IMG/VR virus record: IMGVR_UViG_3300022856_000032
Coordinates: 1 to 25,832 of that record
DNA: 25,832 nt
Source of the DNA: a virus
Direction: 5' to 3' (one strand)
The stretch's first letter is position 1; each line of letters begins with the position of its first letter. The position numbers and the translations under genes were made by a program. Below, piece by piece: positions 7,412 through 14,327 of this stretch. The notes beneath the pieces were generated by a model. It worked only from the letters and a program-made list of their open reading frames with translations, was not told the origin of the DNA and made no database searches.

Positions 7412-7747
7412 CTACGCAGCTGGCTGCGGTAGAACTCTCACTCGTACCGTTCCCGATGCGAGGTTTACAGCTCCACCAGTGTTGTTTAACAACTGGTATG
7501 TAACTGTATCTGCTGCTGTTACAGCTGCAGTGATAGCAAGGTCTGCTACGTCTAGGCTAAATGATGCTAGAACAAAGTCGCCAAGGGCAGCACCTGTTAC
7601 GGTAACTTCCCCAACTTCTTCATCTCCATCAGCGATTTCGCCTGCATCGTAGGTTTCACTTCCGTCAAGTCCACGTAATGCGGTTAGCATTGCGATGAGC
7701 TCGGCTTTGTTTTCACCTGTGCTATTTGTCATTGCTGGTGCACTCAT
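7412..7747 (-). CDS. Small beta-rich head protein, decoration-like (111 aa)
   Basis: Begins MSAPAMTNSTGENKAELIAM and has a second half of repeated beta strands (GAALGDFVLASFSLDVADLA, TVTYQLLNNTGGAVNLASGT) ending RVRVLPQPAA. The second half follows a pattern common in small phage capsid-associated proteins: GDFV.AS...D...L.I.A.V.A.DTV...L.N.TGG.V.L..G...V. Position two genes downstream of the major capsid protein supports a head decoration or fibre role. No exact family can be named. It stops with TAG, showing that TAG is used as a normal stop in this genome. Confidence 0.6.
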   Translation of the reverse strand: MSAPAMTNSTGENKAELIAMLTALRGLDGSETYDAGEIADGDEEVGEVTVTGAALGDFVLASFSLDVADLAITAAVTAADTVTYQLLNNTGGAVNLASGTVRVRVLPQPAA

Positions 7748-7814
7748 GATTTTTTAGAGTTAAAGGTTTGTAATAAGCCTTAAAGAGCTCTCAAAAAGAG
7801 TTTTACTATGGTGA

Positions 7815-8402
7815 CTACCCTAGTGCGACTCCTTTCGCTGGGTCTCTATCGATTCGCCACTGCGAACCAATTTTGCCCTCACTCTCCAATCGCTCTTTGA
7901 TGAGGTCGGCTATCTGTTGAGGCACTTCGATGTACTGCCCACGTGGGTAGTCTTTCATGTAGCCGTTAAGGTTTACATGGAAAGGTACCTTTTTACCGCT
8001 CTCTGGGTTTTCCCCAGCTTCAAACGGTATCATGATGCTTACTTTCGGCTGTGCTTCAAGATGGTCTTTCATCTTTTGAGCGTCCTTGTGAAGTGCTACC
8101 GTAGCAGACTTCTCAAGGGCTTTTTCCTGTAAAGGAGTAGTGATAGTTTTCACTTCTTCCTCCTCCGCAGGTTCTGCATCAGCAGCTGGTGCTGCTTCTG
8201 CTGGAGCTTTCGCCCCCTCTGCAGCTGGTGCAGGTGGCGTAGGAGCTTCGGGTGCAGGTGGTGTGGCTGGTGCCCCACCCTCTGCTCCGTCTGCTGCTAC
8301 AAGACGTTCTATAAGAACCTCTTTTGTACCCGACGGATCAAGTTTTCGCTCTTTGCAGAGTTTCTTGAGGTCGTTGTACTTCACTTCATCGTAGTTAGAC
8401 AT
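7815..8402 (-). CDS. SAP-domain head protein with Pro/Ala linker (195 aa)
   Basis: Residues about 7-37 (VKYNDLKKLCKERKLDPSGT, then KEVLIERLVAAD) match a SAP/HeH-type helix-extended-loop-helix, a known DNA-binding module. Residues 38-80 are a flexible Ala/Pro/Glu linker. The C-terminal domain (from about residue 90) contains AQKMKDHLEAQPKVSIMIPF, a pattern I recall from small phage proteins encoded directly after major capsid genes. The gene is the first downstream of the capsid gene, so the protein is probably virion-associated, with the SAP part able to touch DNA inside the head. Start ATG at 8402 has an A-rich leader (GCTAACAAAATCACAATATG). Confidence 0.6.
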   Translation of the reverse strand: MSNYDEVKYNDLKKLCKERKLDPSGTKEVLIERLVAADGAEGGAPATPPAPEAPTPPAPAAEGAKAPAEAAPAADAEPAEEEEVKTITTPLQEKALEKSATVALHKDAQKMKDHLEAQPKVSIMIPFEAGENPESGKKVPFHVNLNGYMKDYPRGQYIEVPQQIADLIKERLESEGKIGSQWRIDRDPAKGVALG

Positions 8403-8472
8403 ATTGTGATTTTGTTAGCTTTAATAATGGGATTGGCGAGTCGTTAGACTAATCAACCAATGTGCTATCTAC

Positions 8473-9432
8473 TTAGGCAGATACTGCGTGCTCGATTCGA
8501 CCCATAAATGCGTCGTTCAAAATCTTTGCAACAAAAGTAATCTTCCAACCAGACGTTGCACGTTGGTCAAGTGGGTCATCACCAGAGCCTAGAGGCTTAA
8601 CGATGTTTTTAACTGCCTCACCTGAAATCCGTGTCAATCCGTAAGCATCCATTCCTAGGAATAGAGTACCGTACACGTCGATTGCTCCTGCTCCTGCTCC
8701 AGAGAAGATTTTACAGTTAGTTGACTCAATGAAACGTACGTCATTAAGTTTTCCAACTTCATTCTCCATCACATTCATGCTAGAGCTGTACTTCTCAACT
8801 GGTACCCATCCTGTCTCGTCTTGCAGGTCGTAGGTAGTATCTGGGTGACAGAAAGCTATGTAAGCTGCACTCACTGGCTCTGTAGCCACTCCTGTTGAGG
8901 AGTTAATCATACGTGTGATTCGACGAGCCTTTGCGTTCTTCAATGTACGTACCATCTTTCTTACCTCTGTAGCAGTGATAAGGTCGGATGTACTAATTGA
9001 AACACGGTCAGACTGTCCAACGTATGTAACCACGGTACCTGCTGCAAGCACGTCTCGAGTCAACTGGTCGATTGTATCTCCCATTTGATCTCCAAGAACT
9101 TCTGCTGCTTCAACAAGCACTGGGTCTTTAGATTCGTAATCGATAACATCAGTAATGGTGATGTAATCACCGTACTGTGCTACGGCAGCTGTGATGTCTG
9201 TGACAGACAATGAGCTACCACTTGGTGTAACCCCCTCACTTAGTGCAGTAGTCGCTGCAGAGAGGTTACCGTATCGACGGAACTTAACTGTGTTAGTTCC
9301 ACCGTTCTTGGGGATGTCTTTCACTTGTCCATACTTTGTGTGAACAAAATATGCAACAGCACGAAAGAGCAACGCACGAGAGTAAAACTCTGTGTTTTCC
9401 CTAGAAATGACTGTCCTATCTGTATTTGCCAT
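8473..9432 (-). CDS. Major capsid protein, N4-gp56 family type
   Basis: 319 residues, length normal for this family. The N-terminus (SRALLFRAVAYFVHTKYGQV, then KDIPKNGGTNTVKFRRYGNL) and the segment LSEGVTPSGSSLSVTDITAA then VAQYGDYITITDVIDYESKD are hallmark patterns of N4-gp56-type HK97-fold capsid proteins. Later segments are DQMGDTIDQLTRDVLAAGT, AYIAFCHPDTTYDLQDETGW and FGRIEH-like ending (MGRIEHAVSA). It follows the scaffold-like gene and precedes the SAP-domain gene, the standard order. It assembles into the icosahedral shell. The leader before ATG at 9432 (CTATCAAAAACATG) lacks a Shine-Dalgarno sequence despite the high expression expected for a capsid protein. Confidence 0.9.
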   Translation of the reverse strand: MANTDRTVISRENTEFYSRALLFRAVAYFVHTKYGQVKDIPKNGGTNTVKFRRYGNLSAATTALSEGVTPSGSSLSVTDITAAVAQYGDYITITDVIDYESKDPVLVEAAEVLGDQMGDTIDQLTRDVLAAGTVVTYVGQSDRVSISTSDLITATEVRKMVRTLKNAKARRITRMINSSTGVATEPVSAAYIAFCHPDTTYDLQDETGWVPVEKYSSSMNVMENEVGKLNDVRFIESTNCKIFSGAGAGAIDVYGTLFLGMDAYGLTRISGEAVKNIVKPLGSGDDPLDQRATSGWKITFVAKILNDAFMGRIEHAVSA

Positions 9433-9480
9433 GTTTTTGATAGGTTAATAAGATTTGTAATGTTTGAGGATAGTGTTTGT

Positions 9481-10284
9481 TTACGCTCTTGAACCTCCGA
9501 TTTTTATATCTTCGAGTTCTTTTCCAAAGTCGTCCAATGGCATATTTGCATAGTCCTTTGAACCCTTACCATCTCCGTCAGCATTGCTGCCACCAGTTTT
9601 GGTTTTCTTTGCTTTAGCATCAGCAGCTTTCGCTCTGGTTGCCCCAATCTTCATGAGCTTGTCTCCTGCTACCTCGTAAAAGATAGCCTTAACTGGAGTA
9701 TTTGCTCGGTTCGGATGGTTAGCAAATCGTTTGACCTTGGTTGCGTAAGGTGCAAAGTCGGGGTTGTCCTTTAGGAAAGTGGCGATATCCACATCGACTT
9801 CCTGCTCTGCCTGTTGCTTCTGAAAAGGTGAGAGAGCTTTCGCAATCCTCTTATCAATAGCACTGGCATCCTCTGGTGATAGTTCAGAGTCGGTATCCTC
9901 ACCGTCTCCATCCTCGTCGTCAGAGTCTTCGTCCTTGCCCGACTTCTTTGCTGATTTTTTGGCGATACGCCTCGCAGCATTTTTGGCGTTTTTAGAACTT
10001 CGAGTATCTGGCTCCTCGCCATCATCATCGTCCTCGTCATCGGTGTCGTCTCCGTCGGCTGCGTCGGAACTCTTTTTGGAGTCGCCCTCGCCATCTTCGT
10101 CTTCACCGTCATCGGATGAGTCGTCATCGTCCGGATCATCTGCAGAGTCATCGTCCTCACCGTCTTCGCCATCAGTATTTTTAGAGGTATCTGGCTCGTC
10201 CTCTGTCGCATCCACATCAGTGTCAACATCTGCGTCGTCTACTGCAGCGTCTTCATCTTCGTGGTCATGGTTATTATCTCCCAT
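9481..10284 (-). CDS. Acidic scaffold-like head assembly protein (267 aa)
   Basis: Residues 1-90 are extremely rich in Asp/Glu. A short basic patch follows (NAARRIAKKSAKKSGK), then a second acidic stretch to about residue 135. From about residue 145 a helical domain follows (AIDKRIAKALSPFQKQQAEQ) with DIATFLKDNPDFAPYATKVK, and the end holds NMPLDDFGKELEDI. Location directly upstream of the major capsid gene and a helical, charged C-terminal half are typical of scaffolding proteins. I recognise the DFAPY-type segment from putative scaffold/minor head proteins of this capsid type. The highly acidic N-terminus is longer than usual. ATG at 10284 follows the structured leader element. Confidence 0.65.
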   Translation of the reverse strand: MGDNNHDHEDEDAAVDDADVDTDVDATEDEPDTSKNTDGEDGEDDDSADDPDDDDSSDDGEDEDGEGDSKKSSDAADGDDTDDEDDDDGEEPDTRSSKNAKNAARRIAKKSAKKSGKDEDSDDEDGDGEDTDSELSPEDASAIDKRIAKALSPFQKQQAEQEVDVDIATFLKDNPDFAPYATKVKRFANHPNRANTPVKAIFYEVAGDKLMKIGATRAKAADAKAKKTKTGGSNADGDGKGSKDYANMPLDDFGKELEDIKIGGSRA

Positions 10285-10363
10285 AATGATTTTTTGTTAG
10301 CACACTCACACTTGGAACATGGGGTGAAAACCAAATGTAGTGGTATGTTTTCTCTCAAAGTGA

Positions 10364-10470
10364 CTAGCCTTGAGGTAAGCCCGACACGGGCTCAAGTGGT
10401 GAGGCTAGTAGAGCTAAGAGATTATCGCCAATCCCACAAACACTATCCCCACCAGTTGAGCCAATCTCTT
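10364..10470 (-). ncRNA. Candidate structured RNA element upstream of the scaffold gene
   Basis: This lies in a 204-bp gap without a gene. In the mRNA sense three long pairings are visible. A: AAGAGATT with AATCTCTT (10463-10470 and 10416-10423). B: GGCTCAACTGGTGGGG with CCTCACCACTTGAGCC (10447-10462 and 10389-10404), which has 14 Watson-Crick pairs, one G-U and one mismatch. C: nested CTAGC/GCTAG (10404-10408 and 10364-10368) plus CTTGAG/CTCAAG (10391-10396 and 10369-10374) around the small hairpin AGCCCG-TGT-CGGGCT (10378-10392). B and C share bases and exclude each other; A and B form a pseudoknot topology. No U-run follows, so it is not a simple terminator. Cis-regulatory leader, small RNA or packaging signal are all possible. 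Confidence 0.45.
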
Positions 10471-10488
10471 GGCTACGCTGGTAATGTA

Positions 10489-10977
10489 TTAAGTTTTCAA
10501 TGTACTTGCCCTCGGCTGCCCAAAACGACTAGTTTTGTTGAATTGTCGAACGTCAACCGCATAAGGGTCATACGTCGGCACATCCTCCGAGCCGTCTTGT
10601 GTTTGGTTGAACTGTTTAATCAGCTTCTCTGGCATTTCAGTCATCTGCTTCATAACACTGCGAGTTCTTCGTGCATCCTCTACCTCCTCATTGTTGAGGT
10701 CTTCACCACTCACAGCATCTTTCTTGTCGAGTATTGCGTCCTCCAAAGCAGAGATGTTGCCATTCATGATTTGTTTGAGTAGTAACCAGCCAGATGTCGC
10801 AGTCATGATTGATAGGTGCCCCACCAATTCATTCGCTTGCTCTCGGTTTTCAATGTTCAAATCAAACTTTTGGCTCTTTGAGTGCTCACCATGCTTGAAA
10901 CGCCCATGAGTTTTAAGCCCAGCAGCTGTCTTGCCTTTGAAATCACATTTTGTGCAGTTGTGGGTTTTTTTACTCAT
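10489..10977 (-). CDS. C2H2 zinc-finger protein between portal and scaffold genes (162 aa)
   Basis: Residues 8-29 form a C2H2 finger: C-x2-C-x12-H-x4-H (HNCTKCDFKGKTAAGLKTHG then RFKH), the eukaryote-like TFIIIA spacing rather than the Ros/MucR spacing of most bacterial fingers. The rest is helical (REQANELVGHLSIMTATSGW and LKQIMNGNISALEDAILDKK), then a charged helix with EMPEKLIKQFNQTQ, and it ends SRFGQPRASTLKT. The gene starts one base after the portal stop and lies before the scaffold-like gene, so it is probably co-expressed with head genes. It may help portal incorporation or DNA contact, but this is inferred from position and the finger. Confidence 0.65.
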   Translation of the reverse strand: MSKKTHNCTKCDFKGKTAAGLKTHGRFKHGEHSKSQKFDLNIENREQANELVGHLSIMTATSGWLLLKQIMNGNISALEDAILDKKDAVSGEDLNNEEVEDARRTRSVMKQMTEMPEKLIKQFNQTQDGSEDVPTYDPYAVDVRQFNKTSRFGQPRASTLKT

Positions 10978-10978
10978 A

Positions 10979-13012
10979 TTATTGGGTGTTTACTGGTAGA
11001 GCTCTTGCTCCGTTACCTGCCACTGGTCTCGTGTCTGCAGAGGCAGCTGGTGAAATGTTCTCGTCCTTTACGCCACTGTTATCTGTTTGCCCTTGGTCTG
11101 GTGGGAATAGGTCGGGTCGTGCCTGTCGTAGCATCATGGCTCGCTTGTGAGCGTTGATGTGAGCAGACTTGGCTGGTACATCCTCCATCTTGTTATGGAT
11201 TTCCAAGTGAGCTTGGTGGTCATCTGTAGGCAATACTTCCACTGGTTCATCTGGGTTTTCACGCATAGTGATGTTTTCATCTTCTGCACGCATCTCCTCA
11301 ATCGTCGGTGGCAAGATACGGTCAATGAGGTCTTTCTTTAATCCGCTTAGATGTCCCATGTGACGTAGAGCAAATCGTAGGTTAGCGTTAGGATCAGCTG
11401 CTAGGAACTGTACGTACCCTTGGAACTGTCTCAAATCGTTCACTCGTTTAGCCTCACTCAAGATACGTGACTCAATCTTTACGTCTGGGTCACTCTTGGC
11501 GATAAGGTTCTCACGTGTGAATGGTCGCCACTTGGCACCTAGTGCACCTGTGATACGTACTGTCTTCTCATCAATGCCATCGGTAAAGTGTACTTTGTAG
11601 AGTGAGTACCACTGTTTCCAAAATCGTTTCTCACTCCATCCAAAGACTTTTGCTGATAGTGAGTATCGAGCATCAGAACCTTGATCAATAAGAGCATCAC
11701 GAGTGGCTGTAGCTCCCTCTTCTGGTCTCGCTCCCTGTCTAGTGTCTGGTGACGCTGTGCTCCTCTCTGCACCGCTTGAGAGTGTCTCTAGGATAAACGC
11801 TACATCCTGCTTGATAGTCTCTTTAGGCATCACTTGAACAGCTCCTGTAGGGTTTCCTTGAACTCCAACGAACTTATTAAATCCAAAGTTGAGGTCATTT
11901 CGGTTTTTAATACGAGTCTCATCAAATAGGTACATAGGATGCAGTGAGCTTTTCACTCCCTTGAGTGAGAGGTTTGTTGCCACTGCTCGAGCTCGTTGCT
12001 TGTCTTCTACAAGGTCTGGCACTGTAACTCCATCCCATGAGTTAGGGATTGGGTAGATAACACGGTCAACGATTGGAATATCCATTGAGTCCAACTCGTG
12101 GAAACGTACAACCTTTTTCATGTTGTCAGCCAGTGTTACAAATACTCGCTTGCCTTTATAAACAGTGAACCACTCGAGTAGTCGGTGTGTTTCGTTCTCA
12201 CCCTTGAGGCTTTGGAACTTAGACATATCTGAAAGACCTGCTGCATCAGCTGTGATACGCATGTTTTCATCGATGAGTGACTCTGTAGAGATACCATCAG
12301 TTTTTATAGTCTTAAAGCCAAAGTAGACCTCCATTTCTTTCATCTCATTTTTGGTCATCCGCACCTCTCGTCCTAGGAACTTGGCACGTCCACGTCCTTT
12401 AAGGTCACCGTTCACACTCTTTGCGTGAGGGTCACGTAGCACTGTCATGACGTTCCAAATCTCTGGCACTGGCACCATCTTCTCTCGGTCAAACTCCATA
12501 AGAGCCATGAGTCCACGTCCAAAAAACATAGACTCCCAGTCCCACTCGTAATCGAGCATATCCTTTTCCATTTCTGAATGGTCGTACTCTGCAGTGATTG
12601 AAAGGTTCTCTGCAGTTTCCTCGTCTCCACTTTCACGTGCACCAAAGGCAGCAGTTAGTGTGTCGCTGTATAGAGCAGCCAACACAGTCTGAAATATAGT
12701 AAATAGGGTATTGTCTCCCACTGCTTCCTTGTCACGCTTCTGGTTGTTGTAGAGCTTGATACGTAGTGCCCACTCATCCCACTTAGGTTTGATGTACCAC
12801 CACGCTTGCTTTTGCTCTGTCTGTATCTGTTTAATAAGGTCAGAAAAGTCACGCTCCTCGAGCTCTTTCATTTCGCTTTTAGAAAGTGAGGCGTTCATGT
12901 CCTCTGCATTTGTTGCAGCACCTTTAGACACCTTTTTCTTAGGTGCTTTCTTTGGTGACTTTTTTGCAGCCACTCTCTTTTGTTTTTTCTTTGTGTCTGT
13001 AGTATCTGCCAT
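10979..13012 (-). CDS. Portal protein
   Basis: 677 residues, typical size for a large P22-like portal. The N-terminal 40 residues are a Lys-rich extension (KKKQKRVAAKKSPKKAPKKK). The core begins with helices (IKPKWDEWALRIKLYNNQKR) and a segment KEAVGDNTLFTIFQTVLAAL then YSDTLTAAFGAR, followed by WESMFFGRGLMALMEFDREK and PEIWNVMTVLRDPHA, a layout that I associate with portal proteins of N4-gp56-capsid phages. Late segments include VIYPIPNSWDGVTVPDLVED and a Thr/Gln-rich loop near ATRDALIDQGSDARYSLSAK. It forms the dodecameric ring through which the terminase pumps DNA. It lies in the standard position between terminase and capsid genes. Confidence 0.8.
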   Translation of the reverse strand: MADTTDTKKKQKRVAAKKSPKKAPKKKVSKGAATNAEDMNASLSKSEMKELEERDFSDLIKQIQTEQKQAWWYIKPKWDEWALRIKLYNNQKRDKEAVGDNTLFTIFQTVLAALYSDTLTAAFGARESGDEETAENLSITAEYDHSEMEKDMLDYEWDWESMFFGRGLMALMEFDREKMVPVPEIWNVMTVLRDPHAKSVNGDLKGRGRAKFLGREVRMTKNEMKEMEVYFGFKTIKTDGISTESLIDENMRITADAAGLSDMSKFQSLKGENETHRLLEWFTVYKGKRVFVTLADNMKKVVRFHELDSMDIPIVDRVIYPIPNSWDGVTVPDLVEDKQRARAVATNLSLKGVKSSLHPMYLFDETRIKNRNDLNFGFNKFVGVQGNPTGAVQVMPKETIKQDVAFILETLSSGAERSTASPDTRQGARPEEGATATRDALIDQGSDARYSLSAKVFGWSEKRFWKQWYSLYKVHFTDGIDEKTVRITGALGAKWRPFTRENLIAKSDPDVKIESRILSEAKRVNDLRQFQGYVQFLAADPNANLRFALRHMGHLSGLKKDLIDRILPPTIEEMRAEDENITMRENPDEPVEVLPTDDHQAHLEIHNKMEDVPAKSAHINAHKRAMMLRQARPDLFPPDQGQTDNSGVKDENISPAASADTRPVAGNGARALPVNTQ

Positions 13013-13020
13013 GGTGTTAT

Positions 13021-13305
13021 TTATTTAGCCCTCTTTCGTAGAGCATCTGCACGCCCTCGGAAATCTGGGTTGAACTCCACATACTTTTCTACCGTTCCAA
13101 ACCCACGCTCAATATCTCGTATTTCCTTACGAGCTTTTTCTCTCCGTATGTTTGCAGACTTTGCTTTTTGCTTCTTAACTACTTTCTTGCCAACACTCTT
13201 AACTTTTTGTAGTGCTGAACCAAACTTAAAAGACAGCTTATCAAAACCAGTCCGCTTAGTGGTTTTCATACTGCCGTCTTTTTGTCTTTTTATTGTTATC
13301 GCCAT
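13021..13305 (-). CDS. Very basic hypothetical protein (94 aa)
   Basis: Dominated by Lys and Arg: MAITIKRQKDGSMKTTKRTG, then a helical part with SVGKKVVKKQKAKSANIRRE and KARKEIRDIERGFGTVEKYV, ending in RGRADALRKRAK. No family recognised. The strong positive charge would suit DNA or RNA binding, possibly a virion-internal protein next to the portal. Its ATG at 13305 has an A/T-rich leader; its stop is followed after eight bases by the portal start. Confidence 0.55.
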   Translation of the reverse strand: MAITIKRQKDGSMKTTKRTGFDKLSFKFGSALQKVKSVGKKVVKKQKAKSANIRREKARKEIRDIERGFGTVEKYVEFNPDFRGRADALRKRAK

Positions 13306-13362
13306 AATATGCTCAAGTTAAAGTGAGTAAAATGTTTGGCGATATTTGGTTGTAGCTCTGTT

Positions 13363-13629
13363 CTACTTTTTCTTGGTTGGCTCCGCTCCGTCCAAGACTG
13401 CATCAACTGTTGCCTCTGCAGTATTCATCAAGAACTTCGTGGTGTCTGTCAGTTGCTTGTCGGTGTATGGTTTACCGAGTAGCGACTGCAACAGTCTCTT
13501 GGTGACTATCATGTGAGTCGTATACAACTCACCTTTGATGATGACAAGGTATTCAAACAAGTTATTAAAATTGCGGATGTATACCTTACATCCTCTGTAC
13601 TCTACTGCTTTTAGTGTTTTTATATCCAT
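13363..13629 (-). CDS. Hypothetical protein upstream of portal genes (88 aa)
   Basis: Begins MDIKTLKAVEYRGCKVYIRN, continues with LFEYLVIIKGELYTTHMIVT (beta-rich) and a helical part (RLLQSLLGKPYTDKQLTDTT), ending with a Lys-rich tail (AEPTKKK). I do not recognise a family. It is the first gene after the regulatory gap at 13630-13712, so it may be the first cistron of the head operon. No membrane segment or signal peptide. Confidence 0.55.
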   Translation of the reverse strand: MDIKTLKAVEYRGCKVYIRNFNNLFEYLVIIKGELYTTHMIVTKRLLQSLLGKPYTDKQLTDTTKFLMNTAEATVDAVLDGAEPTKKK

Positions 13630-13661
13630 AGATAAAAGATTGACGATAGCTAAATAATAAC

Positions 13662-13678
13662 AAAAAGCAACTGGTTGC
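13662..13678 (-). terminator. Weak intrinsic terminator candidate after the methyltransferase-like gene
   Basis: In the mRNA sense GCAAC-CA-GTTGC (13678 down to 13667) is followed by TTTTTGTTATTATTT. The stem is only five pairs with a tight loop, so it is a weak terminator at best, but it is the only hairpin plus U-run I found after a gene. It would separate the terminase/methyltransferase unit from the head unit. Confidence 0.3.
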
Positions 13679-13691
13679 AGTAACTGTAGCC

Positions 13692-13718
13692 TGTGGATAA
13701 GTTATCTATAGGCTATCG
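13692..13718. promoter_or_regulatory. DnaA-box-like site beside a lone 11-mer
   Basis: TGTGGATAA at 13692-13700 is an exact TTATCCACA on the minus strand, the consensus DnaA box. Next to it lies ATAGGCTATCG at 13708-13718, one copy of the 11-bp unit found in tandem elsewhere. This copy overlaps the TAG stop of the methyltransferase-like gene. The 83-bp gap before the head genes otherwise holds the weak terminator candidate. A regulatory role is inferred from the repeated unit; the single DnaA box could be chance. Confidence 0.35.
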
Positions 13719-14327
13719 GTTTGATTCAAAAAATGCTTGGGCAAACTTTTGACTGCACAAAGAGCGGAACTCCATATCGTTCTCTGGCACTGGCAATTCT
13801 TGAAACTCTGGGATGACGTGATAGTGGCTCTTGTGCATAAATGCCAGTGACGGCTTGGGTCTATTTGGTCGTGTGTAGAGCTCTGCAATCTTTGGTACAT
13901 CCTCCCAGTCGTTATACTCACGCTCTGGTATGTTGAACTCCCCCCACAATGCAGTTTGCTTAGTCCAAGGACTCCCATACCACCATGGCTCGTATTTGTA
14001 TCGTGGCTCTCCAAGGTAGTTTTTAAGCACTCCTCTTGCTGGATTTTCAATCACCCAAAAAGTAGGGTTTGCTTCCTTAATGATACGTTGGCACTCTTTC
14101 ACAAGAAACATTCCTTTGTCTGGGTCACGAGCCTTTCCATCACTGCGTGCAGTAGAGAACTCTGTACATACAGGATTTGCGAACACTCCATAAACATTAG
14201 GTGGTGCTGTGAAGTTCTCCACTCCAATCTCTCTCCCCACTAGAATGACCTCATAGTTTGGGTCATCTTGATAGGGTTTAGTATCAGAGCCAGTATCAGC
14301 ACACAGTTGGAGTATTATTTTACGCAT
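13713..14327 (-). CDS. C5-cytosine-methyltransferase-like protein (204 aa)
   Basis: Start ATG at 14327 overlaps the terminase stop by 8 bp (ATGCGTAA), a junction style used repeatedly here; the longer non-ATG start at 14360 is less likely. Recognisable motifs are PVCTEFS at about residues 52-58 with the candidate catalytic Cys54 (motif IV PC), ENP at 94-96 (motif VI-like EN), KQTALWG at 123-129 and a C-terminal SQKFAQAFFESN resembling motif X. The AdoMet-binding motif I near DTGSDTKPYQ is altered from the usual FxGxG, and there is no room for a normal target recognition domain. Phages encode short proteins of this type as DNA cytosine methylases. It may protect phage DNA from restriction. Activity is uncertain because of the altered motif I. 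Confidence 0.65.
   Translation of the reverse strand: MRKIILQLCADTGSDTKPYQDDPNYEVILVGREIGVENFTAPPNVYGVFANPVCTEFSTARSDGKARDPDKGMFLVKECQRIIKEANPTFWVIENPARGVLKNYLGEPRYKYEPWWYGSPWTKQTALWGEFNIPEREYNDWEDVPKIAELYTRPNRPKPSLAFMHKSHYHVIPEFQELPVPENDMEFRSLCSQKFAQAFFESNR

Noticed and set aside
7748-7814. Terminator or gene in the gap before the decoration-like gene
   Set aside because: Only a small CTC/GAG pairing and an AGAGCTCT word are visible and no ORF; nothing to support a feature.
9935-10300. Plus-strand Ser-rich ORF (121 codons)
   Set aside because: It is the reverse complement of the Asp/Glu-rich scaffold part; Ser-rich low complexity arises from GAC/GAT/GAG codons read backwards.
10364-10408. 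Intrinsic terminator after the C2H2 gene
   Set aside because: The stem is strong but no U-run follows on the minus strand; the pairing pattern fits a larger folded RNA.
8427-10440. Shared word GGGATTGGCGA near 8428 and in the gap near 10430
   Set aside because: The two copies are in opposite orientation, only 11 bases long and have no shared flanks; chance is sufficient.
10261-10782. Plus-strand ORF of 173 codons over the structured gap and the C2H2 gene
   Set aside because: It overlaps two minus-strand genes with recognisable content, has no recognisable motif and ignores the operon direction. It is a shadow.
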